NCBI GenBank assembly: GCA_005882715.1
Contig: VBEI01000001.1
Location: 1 to 31,081, forward strand
DNA length: 31,081 bases
Direction of reading: 5' to 3'
Origin: Chloroflexota bacterium
Lineage (GTDB): Bacteria > Chloroflexota > Dehalococcoidia > SM23-28-2 > RBG-16-64-32
The notes under the pieces were generated by a model. It did no database searches. It saw only the letters and a list, made by a program, of their open reading frames with translations, and was not told the origin of the DNA. How positions within the stretch are numbered: position 1 is the first letter of the stretch; every line of letters starts with the position of its first letter. A program made the translations under genes and the position numbers. Shown here one piece after another: positions 14,578 to 21,034 of this stretch.

Positions 14578-15596
14578 GCCGCCTGAGAAGCGGGAGCAGG
14601 CGCAGAGAGGTCGTGGACCACCAGTTCGAGCGATAGTTCCTCCTGATCGATTATCCCCTGCTTGACGTCGTAGTCCGCCTGCGCGATACGGTCCAGCGCC
14701 CAAATAACGCGCGGCATCGGGTAGCGAGATACCTGGTCCAGCAACCGCTCGAGAGCGTAGGGATTCTCGATCCGCAGGCGTGCGGCGATGTTTCGCCCGC
14801 TTTCACCTCGGTCCACCATCTCGCGCGCTGCCGCTATGCGTCTGTAGCGGTTCTCGATTGTCAGGAGCAGGACCGCAGGCGGCCGGCCCTTCGCCAGGAG
14901 ATCGTGCAACACTTTCGTAGCTGCCGCCGCTTTGCCATCCGCAACCGCGTCTGCCAGCAGGTAGCCCTCCCGTTCACGGACGTCGGTCACCAGTATCCTT
15001 ACGTCCGTTTCGCTGATGGCCTTCCCCGAAGCATAGGCCGCGAGCTTGTCCAGCTCGCTCGCCAGCATCCAGGTATCAGTACCGACCAGCTCAGCTAACA
15101 ACGAGCACGCTCGTCCTTCGATGGTCAAGCCTGTCGTCCGCGCACGCGACTGCACCCAGGCTGCTATCTCCTTTTGCATGGGTAGGGACTTTCGTCGCAC
15201 GTCGGCCACCGGCTCCAGCGCTTTAAGCAGCTCTCGGTCAATGTTCTCGCCGTCGTCGAGGACCAGCACCGTCTGCTCGGGCATGCGAGGCGCGTAATCC
15301 ACGAGCGCCCACCACGGGCTGCGCTCGATTGCCGCCTCAGCGGGCTTCCGTTTCGACTGCCTGCCACCGGTCCGTCCGGCTGCCTGGCTTAGTGCGCCTT
15401 CGAGGACCACCAGGCGGCGCTCGCCAAACATCGACAAGGTGTCGCAAACGGCGAACACATCCTGCGGTGCAGCCTGCCGCGCATCAAGGCGCGTGGTGTT
15501 CGGGGACAGCATCGCATTAACGTCGAGCTCAGCCTTGATCGCACTGAGTGCCTCCGACCGTGAGAACGAGTCCGATCCGTACAAAACGTACATCAT
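14574..15596 (-). CDS. holA: DNA polymerase III subunit delta (HolA)
   Basis: A 340-aa clamp-loader delta subunit, normal length for HolA. It starts MMYVLYGSDSFSRSEAL, the typical opening in which the first strand is followed by a P-loop-like but degenerate segment. Later come RRLVVLEGAL, EQTVLVLDDG, the central EIAAWVQSRARTTGLTIEGRA..LLAELVGTD..ML..ELDKLAAYASG block that defines the family, and a C-terminal helical collar. Delta opens the beta sliding clamp during replication. ATG 15596 was chosen because the upstream frame reads through heptamer repeats and a tRNA fragment; AAGG lies 11 nt before it. The gene is co-oriented with selC and lies just outside the proposed selC element. Confidence 0.9.
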   Translation of the reverse strand: MMYVLYGSDSFSRSEALSAIKAELDVNAMLSPNTTRLDARQAAPQDVFAVCDTLSMFGERRLVVLEGALSQAAGRTGGRQSKRKPAEAAIERSPWWALVDYAPRMPEQTVLVLDDGENIDRELLKALEPVADVRRKSLPMQKEIAAWVQSRARTTGLTIEGRACSLLAELVGTDTWMLASELDKLAAYASGKAISETDVRILVTDVREREGYLLADAVADGKAAAATKVLHDLLAKGRPPAVLLLTIENRYRRIAAAREMVDRGESGRNIAARLRIENPYALERLLDQVSRYPMPRVIWALDRIAQADYDVKQGIIDQEELSLELVVHDLSAPAPASQAA

Positions 15597-15630
15597 CTCG
15601 AAGTCGACCTTAGCAGATCGCCGAACCTTC

Positions 15631-15665
15631 GAGAACCAAGAACTGACAACCGACAACTGAAACCG
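15631..15665. repeat. Heptamer tandem repeat upstream of holA
   Basis: Five consecutive seven-base units GAGAACC, AAGAACT, GACAACC, GACAACT, GAAACCG follow the consensus GANAACY. They fall between the holA start and the tRNA 3'-end copy at 15680. The period of seven matches the tracts at 2864 and 3114. Confidence 0.6.
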
Positions 15666-15679
15666 CACCGGCGCACGCC

Positions 15680-15703
15680 TGGCGGGAGTGCATGGGAGTC
15701 GAA
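15680..15703 (-). repeat. Detached 24-bp copy of the selC 3' end (candidate attachment site)
   Basis: These 24 bases are identical to 18503-18526, the 3' end of tRNA-Sec including CCA, the acceptor strand and the T-arm. Identity stops abruptly on both sides, and no matching 5' half of a tRNA is found here, so it is a fragment rather than a second gene. It is in the same orientation as selC. Confidence 0.85.
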
Positions 15704-15758
15704 GCCGCAAAGGTGCGTACCGGATTTCCGGGATGTCGACAGTCGAAACGCGGAGCCA

Positions 15759-15786
15759 CCGTAACGCGTCCTGTTATTCGTTACGG
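15759..15786. repeat. Inverted repeat at the left part of the selC element
   Basis: CCGTAACG (15759-15766) and CGTTACGG (15779-15786) are perfect inverted repeats with a 12-nt loop, placed 5 nt before the GTG start of the 899-aa gene. It could be a regulatory operator for that gene, a recombinase arm site, or an mRNA hairpin masking translation. Confidence 0.45.
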
Positions 15787-15791
15787 ATACG

Positions 15792-18491
15792 GTGGCCAGC
15801 ATGGCGGCGTGGGTCGCCCTAATAATCATCCTTTCTCTCGTTAGCCGGTTTCTGGGCAAGAAATTTGGATGGCGGGCGCCTACGCGGCCGCAGCCTCCGT
15901 CACTGGCTGAGATCACATCGGAGGCCATTGACGAAGAGGCCCTCCTGACACCACGGGTATTTCGCCGGCGGCATTTCCTCCAGACATTTGTCTTTTCGGT
16001 GCTCGGGATCGCGATACTCGCTTCGTTCTTCGCGACTCTCGCGCAAGAAGGCTGGGGTCTGCTGACACTGCTGCTCATCGTGGCCGAAATTTTCCTCATC
16101 TTCGCCCACGGCACGCCTCTCCTGCTCAGCATGAGCCGTACGCTGACGATCAGTGAAGACGGCTTCGCGGTGCGCGAGTTGGTTTCAAGACGGTCGATGA
16201 AGTGGTGGGAGGTGCGGAGATTCACGGTGGTGGACGACCTTACGCGCTTCCGTGCCGAAGGCCTCCACCGTCAATTGACGTACGAGACCTCTGGGTTCCC
16301 ATCGGAGACGAAGCGCGAGATCTATCGGACGGTGCGCGCGCACCTTGCGAGACATCAACTGCCGCTAGAGGGGTGGAACCAGGGGCCGGCACTGGTCCGC
16401 TTTTTCCGCCAGCACGCGCTGGGCCTCATGTTCCTCGGCGTTATCGTCGCCGGCGCGCTTATCGCCGAATCGGAGTTCGACGTTACAGCCGAAAAGCCAG
16501 TGCTGGGGTTCACGTGCGCCACGGCGACAAAATACCTGCGCGAACGCCACGGCCTGCCTGACGTACCGGGATGCGTGATACTGCGGGTGAACCTCGAAAC
16601 CAGCGCCTACCGCGAGAGACTTCAAACAGGCGACATGATAGTGGAATTGGCGGGAACACCTATCACAAGCGAAGAACAGTTGACACGCTACTTCCACTCC
16701 CTGGACGACAAGGGCGATGACTTCTCCGTGATCAAGGCGGGAGAGACTCAGCCCACGTCCATCAAGGTAAGGCCGGGGTCGCCGGGGCGAATACCGCTGG
16801 CGGACACGGAGTCGGCCTACACGCACTATCTCCGCGCGCGGGACGATCTCGCCCGACGAGAGGCCATCAGAGAGTACACGCTGGCCATCGAGCTCGCTCC
16901 TCAATTCGACGCGGCGTACGTTCAGAGGGGCAAAGCGTACGGGGAAAAGAACGGAGACGAGCAGGCGGCCGCTGACCTGGATAAGGCGATCGAACTCGAC
17001 CCCAAGCTAGCGACGGCGTACCGGGAGAGGGCCACCCTTGATTTGCATCGTGACACCGATGCAACGCAGGCGTATTTGCGCAAGGCGATGGAGTTGGATA
17101 ACTGCGAGACTGGGTTCAAAGACCACAACTACGACTGCTATATGGACCACCTGCTCGCGGCAAACGCCTACGGCGGCACGGGGGAGTCTGAGGGCTACAC
17201 GCGGGCAACGGCCGAAGCAATCGAGGCAATAGGCTTCTACCCTGAGATGCCAAATGCACACTACTTGGCGGCGTATTACCTGTGGAATTTAGGTCGCGAG
17301 GAGGAGGCCCGTGATTACGCGGCCGCATACATCCAGATAGCCGAGAAGGCTGACGAGCCACCCTGGCACCTGGAGTGGGCGAAGCGGGTGGTCAGCGGTA
17401 CCAACGCCTACGCCGAACGGATGGATCAGTCCCACGAATATCAGGCCTCGGTCCCGGCGGAGGCTTTTATCACTGAATCTGAGGACGGCGACCTGATACC
17501 CGATGGGCCTCCCGTGGTGAACTTCGTGACCTTCGCCGAGGAGCGGACGCTCGAAGAGCCTCCCGGTCGACTGTCGGTGACCTTCGACCGGCCACGCGTA
17601 TGGGCGTACTTCACGTTCGATAACGCGGCAGGCGTCCAGGACCTGACGTGGGCATGGTCGCAAAACGGGTTCGCGTACGGGGGAGGCCAGCAAACGTGGC
17701 CCGGAACAAACAAGGGCACGGCGTGGATCCAGCTGGAGAACCAGCTACCCGGCGAGCCGAGCCAAAACATCCTCACTATCTCGTTCGACTACGAGGAAAT
17801 TGCGACGGCAACGCTGCACATCGGAGACGACGCCTATGTTGGGCCGCTGCGTTTCTACCGCGATGCGGAGACTCGTGACGAGATACTGTTCTACGACGGC
17901 CAGCCGAGCCTCGTGTATGCGATCGCTCAGTATGCGTCCTTCCCTGTTGGCACAACACTTTCCTGGACAGCCGAACGAAACGGCGTCCGCATCGCCTCTG
18001 GGTCGTTTGACGCTAACGAGACCGCCCAAACCGTACTCCCGATCGCGCTGCCGGAGGGCCTCGAGCCCGGCGTAATCGACGTTTACGTATTCCTGGGGGG
18101 CCAGTTGGCGCGCAAGGGGGTGCTCGTTGTCGCTCCGGCCGCCGCGGTGTCCTCTCCCCCGTTCCAGTCGTTCGCGCTCGGAACCGGGTTCGACCACGAG
18201 GAGGGGATATCTCCGACGAAAGCCAAAGAACTGTTCGCCAACGAAGGCGCACTCGGCTATGTCATTGAGAGCGCGAGCCTCGCGCCTGGATCGCTGCTCA
18301 GCGTGCGCTGGATGAAGGACGGCAAGCCTTTGGGGCCAGCCCCGGAGGAGATTGGGGAGGACGACCTCTACGCCGGGTACTACGAAGGATATCCCTTCTC
18401 GCTCGACGATCCACCTCTCCCTGGCGAATATGAGGTGATCGTGGCAATGGACGGACAGCCTGTGTACGGCAACGTGATTGTCATCAAGTAG
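15792..18491 (+). CDS. Membrane-anchored PDZ-TPR protein with C-terminal beta domains, unknown function (899 aa)
   Basis: I do not recognise a named family, but the domains can be outlined. Hydrophobic helices lie at about residues 4-21, 62-82 and 88-113. Residues 114-190 resemble a bacterial PH-like fold (LTISEDGFAVRELV, then MKWWEVRRFTVVDD). A fourth helix is at 208-226. Residues 255-327 form a PDZ-like domain (VNLETSAYRERLQTGDMIVELAG). TPR-type repeats run from about 340 to 520 (AIREYTLAIELAPQFDAAYVQRGKAY). The last 340 residues are rich in beta strands and look like two or three Ig-like sandwiches. The large C-terminal part is probably outside the membrane. GTG 15792 or ATG 15801 may be the start; neither has a strong ribosome binding site. 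It is the only gene between the 24-bp selC repeats. Confidence 0.85.
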   Translation: MASMAAWVALIIILSLVSRFLGKKFGWRAPTRPQPPSLAEITSEAIDEEALLTPRVFRRRHFLQTFVFSVLGIAILASFFATLAQEGWGLLTLLLIVAEIFLIFAHGTPLLLSMSRTLTISEDGFAVRELVSRRSMKWWEVRRFTVVDDLTRFRAEGLHRQLTYETSGFPSETKREIYRTVRAHLARHQLPLEGWNQGPALVRFFRQHALGLMFLGVIVAGALIAESEFDVTAEKPVLGFTCATATKYLRERHGLPDVPGCVILRVNLETSAYRERLQTGDMIVELAGTPITSEEQLTRYFHSLDDKGDDFSVIKAGETQPTSIKVRPGSPGRIPLADTESAYTHYLRARDDLARREAIREYTLAIELAPQFDAAYVQRGKAYGEKNGDEQAAADLDKAIELDPKLATAYRERATLDLHRDTDATQAYLRKAMELDNCETGFKDHNYDCYMDHLLAANAYGGTGESEGYTRATAEAIEAIGFYPEMPNAHYLAAYYLWNLGREEEARDYAAAYIQIAEKADEPPWHLEWAKRVVSGTNAYAERMDQSHEYQASVPAEAFITESEDGDLIPDGPPVVNFVTFAEERTLEEPPGRLSVTFDRPRVWAYFTFDNAAGVQDLTWAWSQNGFAYGGGQQTWPGTNKGTAWIQLENQLPGEPSQNILTISFDYEEIATATLHIGDDAYVGPLRFYRDAETRDEILFYDGQPSLVYAIAQYASFPVGTTLSWTAERNGVRIASGSFDANETAQTVLPIALPEGLEPGVIDVYVFLGGQLARKGVLVVAPAAAVSSPPFQSFALGTGFDHEEGISPTKAKELFANEGALGYVIESASLAPGSLLSVRWMKDGKPLGPAPEEIGEDDLYAGYYEGYPFSLDDPPLPGEYEVIVAMDGQPVYGNVIVIK

Positions 18492-18502
18492 TCAGAACAC
18501 CT

Positions 18503-18526
18503 TGGCGGGAGTGCATGGGAGTCGAA
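18503..18526 (-). repeat. selC 3'-end copy of the 24-bp direct repeat
   Basis: This is the tRNA-borne copy of the repeat at 15680-15703. It covers the encoded CCA, the 3' acceptor strand and most of the T-arm. Confidence 0.85.
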
Positions 18527-18599
18527 CCCACCCAGGACGGTCCTACCGCCCTACAACGGTTTTGAAGACCGAGAGGCCCACCGGGACCCTTCCACTCCC
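18503..18599 (-). tRNA. selC: tRNA-Sec (anticodon UCA)
   Basis: The 97-nt minus-strand sequence folds as a selenocysteine tRNA: acceptor GGGAGTG pairs with CACTCCC, followed by discriminator G and an encoded CCA. A 6-bp D-stem (GGGTCC/GGGCCT) is extended as in tRNA-Sec, the anticodon loop CTTCAAA gives UCA, and a long variable arm pairs GGGCGGT with ACCGTCC. The T-arm is GTGGG-TTCGACT-CCCAT. The long variable arm and UCA anticodon exclude an ordinary elongator tRNA. The eighth acceptor position is a G-G mismatch. It lies 53 nt downstream of trxB on the same strand and may be co-transcribed. It implies that the organism decodes UGA as selenocysteine, with selA, selB and selD elsewhere. Confidence 0.95.
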
Positions 18600-18652
18600 G
18601 CGTCGAATAGGATCGAGGAACCGGTAGCAAGGAGCAAGCAGTCGCTGCGCGC

Positions 18653-19642
18653 CTAGTCCGGTGAAGCCACGGCCGCGTGACTACTGAACTTGCTGCTGAG
18701 GTAATGGTCCGCAGCAATCGCCGCCGTCACGCCGTCGCCGACAGAGCTGGCAACCTGGCGTGCCGAGTTCTGGCGCACGTCGCCGGCCGCGAACAGTCCC
18801 GGCTGCTGCGTTCGCATCCACTCATCGACAATGACGTGGCCGCCCGCGTCCATCTTCACAAGCCCCTTCAAGAACCCTGAATTCGGATGCTGGCCGATGA
18901 AGATGAACACGGCGCCCACCGGTAGAGTGCTTTCGTCGCCGGTGACAACATCACGCAACCGCAGGGAGGTCACCTGCCCGTCGCCCACGACTGCATCGAC
19001 TATGGTATTCCAGCGGAATTTCATCTTGGGGTTCGCGAACGCCCGCTCCTGGAGAATTCGACTGGCCCTCAATTCATCGCGCCTGTGTAGGACTGTTACG
19101 TTGTCGGCGTAGCGGCTCGTGAATAAGCCCTCGTCCATCGCCGCATCGCCACCGCCGACGACAGCCACGTCCTGGCCTTTGAAAAACGCTGCGTCGCACG
19201 TTGCGCAGTACGAGACGCCCTTGCCGGTCAGACGTTCCTCGCCAGTCACGCCCAATCGGTTGTAGTCAGCGCCGCTCGTTACGATCACCGCCTTGGCAAT
19301 GATGTTCCGCTCTTCCGTCTTGACGATCCACTTCTCGCCTGCGCGCTCCACCGCGGATACGGCGCTGTAGTCCGTCTCCATCCCGTACGACTCGCTCTGC
19401 TTGAGCATCGTTTGCGCCAGGTCGAATCCGTTGACGGTCGGCACGCCGGGGTAGTTCTCAACCAGCTCTGTAAGCGCGATCTGGCCGCCGACAACGCCCT
19501 TCTCGAGGAGAAGGGTCTTGTGCAGTCCGCGCGCCGCATAGAGTCCGGCCGCTAGGCCGGCCGGCCCGCCACCGATGATTACGATGTCGTACTCTTCGGC
19601 CCCTTCAGCGGGGTCGCGTTTGTTGTTTCCTTCTGGGGCCAC
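18653..19642 (-). CDS. trxB: Thioredoxin reductase (NADPH)
   Basis: A 329-aa flavoprotein that transfers electrons from NADPH to thioredoxin. The FAD-binding motif IIGGGPAG is at residues 22-29, the redox-active CATC at Cys146-Cys149 (SYCATCDAAFFKG), the NADPH-binding GGGDAAMDE at 163-171, and the second FAD contact FAAGDVR near the C-terminus. Order and spacing are those of bacterial low-molecular-weight TrxB. A polar extension of about 15 residues precedes the first strand. The start lies 2 nt after the trxA stop, so the genes are translationally coupled. Ordinary cysteines are used at the active site; no selenocysteine codon is seen. Confidence 0.96.
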   Translation of the reverse strand: MAPEGNNKRDPAEGAEEYDIVIIGGGPAGLAAGLYAARGLHKTLLLEKGVVGGQIALTELVENYPGVPTVNGFDLAQTMLKQSESYGMETDYSAVSAVERAGEKWIVKTEERNIIAKAVIVTSGADYNRLGVTGEERLTGKGVSYCATCDAAFFKGQDVAVVGGGDAAMDEGLFTSRYADNVTVLHRRDELRASRILQERAFANPKMKFRWNTIVDAVVGDGQVTSLRLRDVVTGDESTLPVGAVFIFIGQHPNSGFLKGLVKMDAGGHVIVDEWMRTQQPGLFAAGDVRQNSARQVASSVGDGVTAAIAADHYLSSKFSSHAAVASPD

Positions 19643-19644
19643 TG

Positions 19645-19971
19645 TTAGGAAAGAGCCTTCTCCAAGGAGCGCTTGAGATCACTCTTCGGCCGGAATCCGA
19701 TCAACTGGTCGACGATCTGGCCGTCCTTGAACACTAACAGAGTCGGGATGCTGCGAATGCCGTACTTGGAAGCTGTCCCGACATTGTCGTCGGTGTTGAT
19801 CTTATAGAACCGAACCTTGCCGCTGTACTCGTCCGCCAGTTCCTCGACGATCGGAGCTACCATGCGGCAGGGACCGCACCATGGCGCCCAGAAGTCCACC
19901 AGCACCGGCAGTTGGCTTTTCAGAACCTCCTGGTCCCACTCGGCGTCATTTACTTCTGCGGGCTTTGCCAT
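19645..19971 (-). CDS. trxA: Thioredoxin
   Basis: A 108-aa thioredoxin with the canonical WCGPC at residues 31-35 (Cys32, Cys35), the preceding VDFWAP strand, and the cis-proline loop SIPTLLVFKDG. GGAGGAACG gives a good ribosome binding site before ATG 19971. It heads the trxA-trxB operon and is divergent from the CsoR-family regulator. The palindrome at 20028-20044 lies within the spacer of its proposed promoter, so the thioredoxin system is probably a target of that repressor. Confidence 0.97.
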   Translation of the reverse strand: MAKPAEVNDAEWDQEVLKSQLPVLVDFWAPWCGPCRMVAPIVEELADEYSGKVRFYKINTDDNVGTASKYGIRSIPTLLVFKDGQIVDQLIGFRPKSDLKRSLEKALS

Positions 19972-20000
19972 CGTTCCTCCTTCAGCATTTGCGGGCCGCG

Positions 20001-20029
20001 TTGACCCCGGCCTGCGATGATGCTACTAT
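20001..20029 (+). promoter_or_regulatory. csoR-family gene promoter
   Basis: TTGACC (20001-20006) and TACTAT (20024-20029) are separated by 17 nt. The palindromic operator begins at the end of the -10 box and covers the expected start site. Confidence 0.6.
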
Positions 20030-20049
20030 ACCCCTGAGGGGTATGTCAA
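20020..20049 (-). promoter_or_regulatory. trxA promoter
   Basis: On the minus strand TTGACA (20044-20049) and TAGCAT (20020-20025) are spaced by 18 nt. The spacer contains nearly the entire palindrome 20028-20044. It gives a leader of about 40 nt before trxA. Confidence 0.55.
20028..20044. promoter_or_regulatory. CsoR/CstR-type operator
   Basis: ATACCCC-TGA-GGGGTAT is a perfect 7-bp inverted repeat. G/C-tract palindromes flanked by TA of this form are the known operators of the CsoR/CstR (DUF156) family. It lies upstream of the gene for such a protein, and its right half also supplies the ribosome binding site (GAGGGG) of that gene. Confidence 0.8.
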
Positions 20050-20357
20050 TGCAAGAACAGCGGGCACCCGAACAGACGAACGTTGAGACGGAAGCAATCC
20101 TCACGCGGCTGCGCCGGATCGAAGGTCAGATCCGCGGCATCCATCGAATGCTCGAAGAGGACCGTGTCTGCGAAGATGTTGTTACGCAGCTGATGGCTGC
20201 GCGCAGCAGCCTCGACCAGGCTGGCCTTCTGATCATCGACCATCACATCGACCGCTGCCTCGTCGCCGACCGCCCTTCTGAGGAGGCCCTGCGCAACCTG
20301 CGTCAGGCACTCAGGATGTGGTTCCGCTTCGGCGGCCGCAGTCAGGAAAACGGTTAA
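20049..20357 (+). CDS. csoR: CsoR/RcnR-family metal- or thiol-sensing repressor
   Basis: A 102-aa four-helix DUF156 repressor. Family signature: ILTRLRRIEGQIRGIHRMLEED at 17-38. Sensor residues are Cys41 (DRVCED), His66 and Cys70 (HHIDRC), the C-H-C set of copper-sensing CsoR; persulfide-sensing CstR keeps the two cysteines but usually lacks that histidine. Start: ATG 20049 has GAGGGG 7 nt upstream, while ATG 20043 overlaps the operator. The divergent target is thioredoxin/thioredoxin reductase rather than a copper ATPase, so copper or thiol/persulfide sensing are both open. Autoregulation is likely through the palindrome at 20028. Confidence 0.9.
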   Translation: MQEQRAPEQTNVETEAILTRLRRIEGQIRGIHRMLEEDRVCEDVVTQLMAARSSLDQAGLLIIDHHIDRCLVADRPSEEALRNLRQALRMWFRFGGRSQENG

Positions 20358-20385
20358 CAAGAACCCTGGGCGCAGAACCCTCCGG

Positions 20386-20391
20386 TATAAT
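20386..20391 (+). promoter_or_regulatory. -10 element of the tetR-type gene
   Basis: A perfect TATAAT ends 10 nt before the ATG at 20402, leaving room for only a 3-5 nt leader. No good -35 is visible. Confidence 0.5.
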
Positions 20392-20401
20392 CTCATCAAA
20401 C

Positions 20402-21019
20402 ATGGTTACCACTGCTGAATCGCCGCCGAAACGCCGCCGGCGCGAAGAGACCCGCCGGCGGCTCATGGACTCCGCCCTCGGCGTCTTTGCTCGCAACGGC
20501 TACGAGCGCGCCACCGTCGACGAGATCGTCCGCGAGGCAGGCTTCTCGAAGGGCGCCTTCTACGTACACTTCGAAGCCAAGGAAGACATCTTCTGGGCGA
20601 TGCTCGAGGAGCGCATCAGCCGCCAACTCTCCGCCTTCCGCGAGGCCGTGGATGCGGACGTACCTGTCGCCAAGAACCTTGAGACGGTCCTGCGCAGCAT
20701 CTTCGCCCTGAACCGCGAAGACCCGCTCTGGTCCGCGCTCTTCATGGAGTTCGCGGCACACGCGTCACGAGACGCGAAGGTACGCGAACAACTCGCGGCG
20801 ATGTACCGCAACTGGCGCAGCTTCGCCATCGAGATCCTGAACGCAGGCCGCGAAGCCGGGCTCGTTCGCCGCGACCTCGATGTCGAGTTCATAGCATCGG
20901 TGCTCATCGCCGTTGTCGAGGGCACCATGATGCAGGCGCGCCTCGCTGCCGACAGCTTCGACCTGGACTCGGCCATCGAACCGCTTTCACGCCTTCTCGC
21001 TGGCTGGCTCGAGCCGTAG
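20402..21019 (+). CDS. TetR/AcrR-family transcriptional regulator
   Basis: A 205-aa TetR-family repressor. After an Arg-rich start (PPKRRRREETRRRLMDSA) the DNA-binding helix-turn-helix is clear: FARNGYERATVDEIVREAGFSKGAFYVHFEAKEDIFWAML at about 28-68. The C-terminal ligand domain (70-205) is helical with EILNAGREAGLVRRDLDVEFIASVLIAVVEGTMMQARL, typical of the AcrR/TetR_C group. The effector is unknown. ATG 20402 was chosen since the TATAAT 10 nt upstream would exclude the longer in-frame extension to 20318 and because the family begins near here. The neighbour plsX is convergent, so no target is obvious. Confidence 0.93.
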   Translation: MVTTAESPPKRRRREETRRRLMDSALGVFARNGYERATVDEIVREAGFSKGAFYVHFEAKEDIFWAMLEERISRQLSAFREAVDADVPVAKNLETVLRSIFALNREDPLWSALFMEFAAHASRDAKVREQLAAMYRNWRSFAIEILNAGREAGLVRRDLDVEFIASVLIAVVEGTMMQARLAADSFDLDSAIEPLSRLLAGWLEP

Positions 21020-21034
21020 GCCGAGCCGCCGCTA

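Larger units (their letters stand above)
15680..18526. mobile_element. Putative small element or remnant integrated at the 3' end of selC
   Basis: Direct 24-bp repeats, one forming the 3' end of an intact tRNA-Sec gene and the other a detached fragment, bracket 2.8 kb containing one complete gene of 899 codons. This is the arrangement left when tyrosine-recombinase elements insert into tRNA genes: the tRNA is kept functional and a copy of its 3' end marks the far boundary. selC is a known integration target in enterobacteria. No integrase is present between the repeats, so the segment could be a satellite mobilised in trans, a deletion remnant, or the result of a simple duplication. Confidence 0.55.

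Noticed and set aside
15680..15780. A second tRNA-Sec gene
   Set aside because: Only the 3' 24 nt match. No anticodon arm, long variable arm or 5' acceptor strand is found next to it.
20049..20357. Calling the DUF156 regulator a CstR persulfide sensor outright
   Set aside because: It has the H-x3-C pair (His66, Cys70) of copper-sensing CsoR, which CstR usually lacks. The target genes alone do not settle the ligand.
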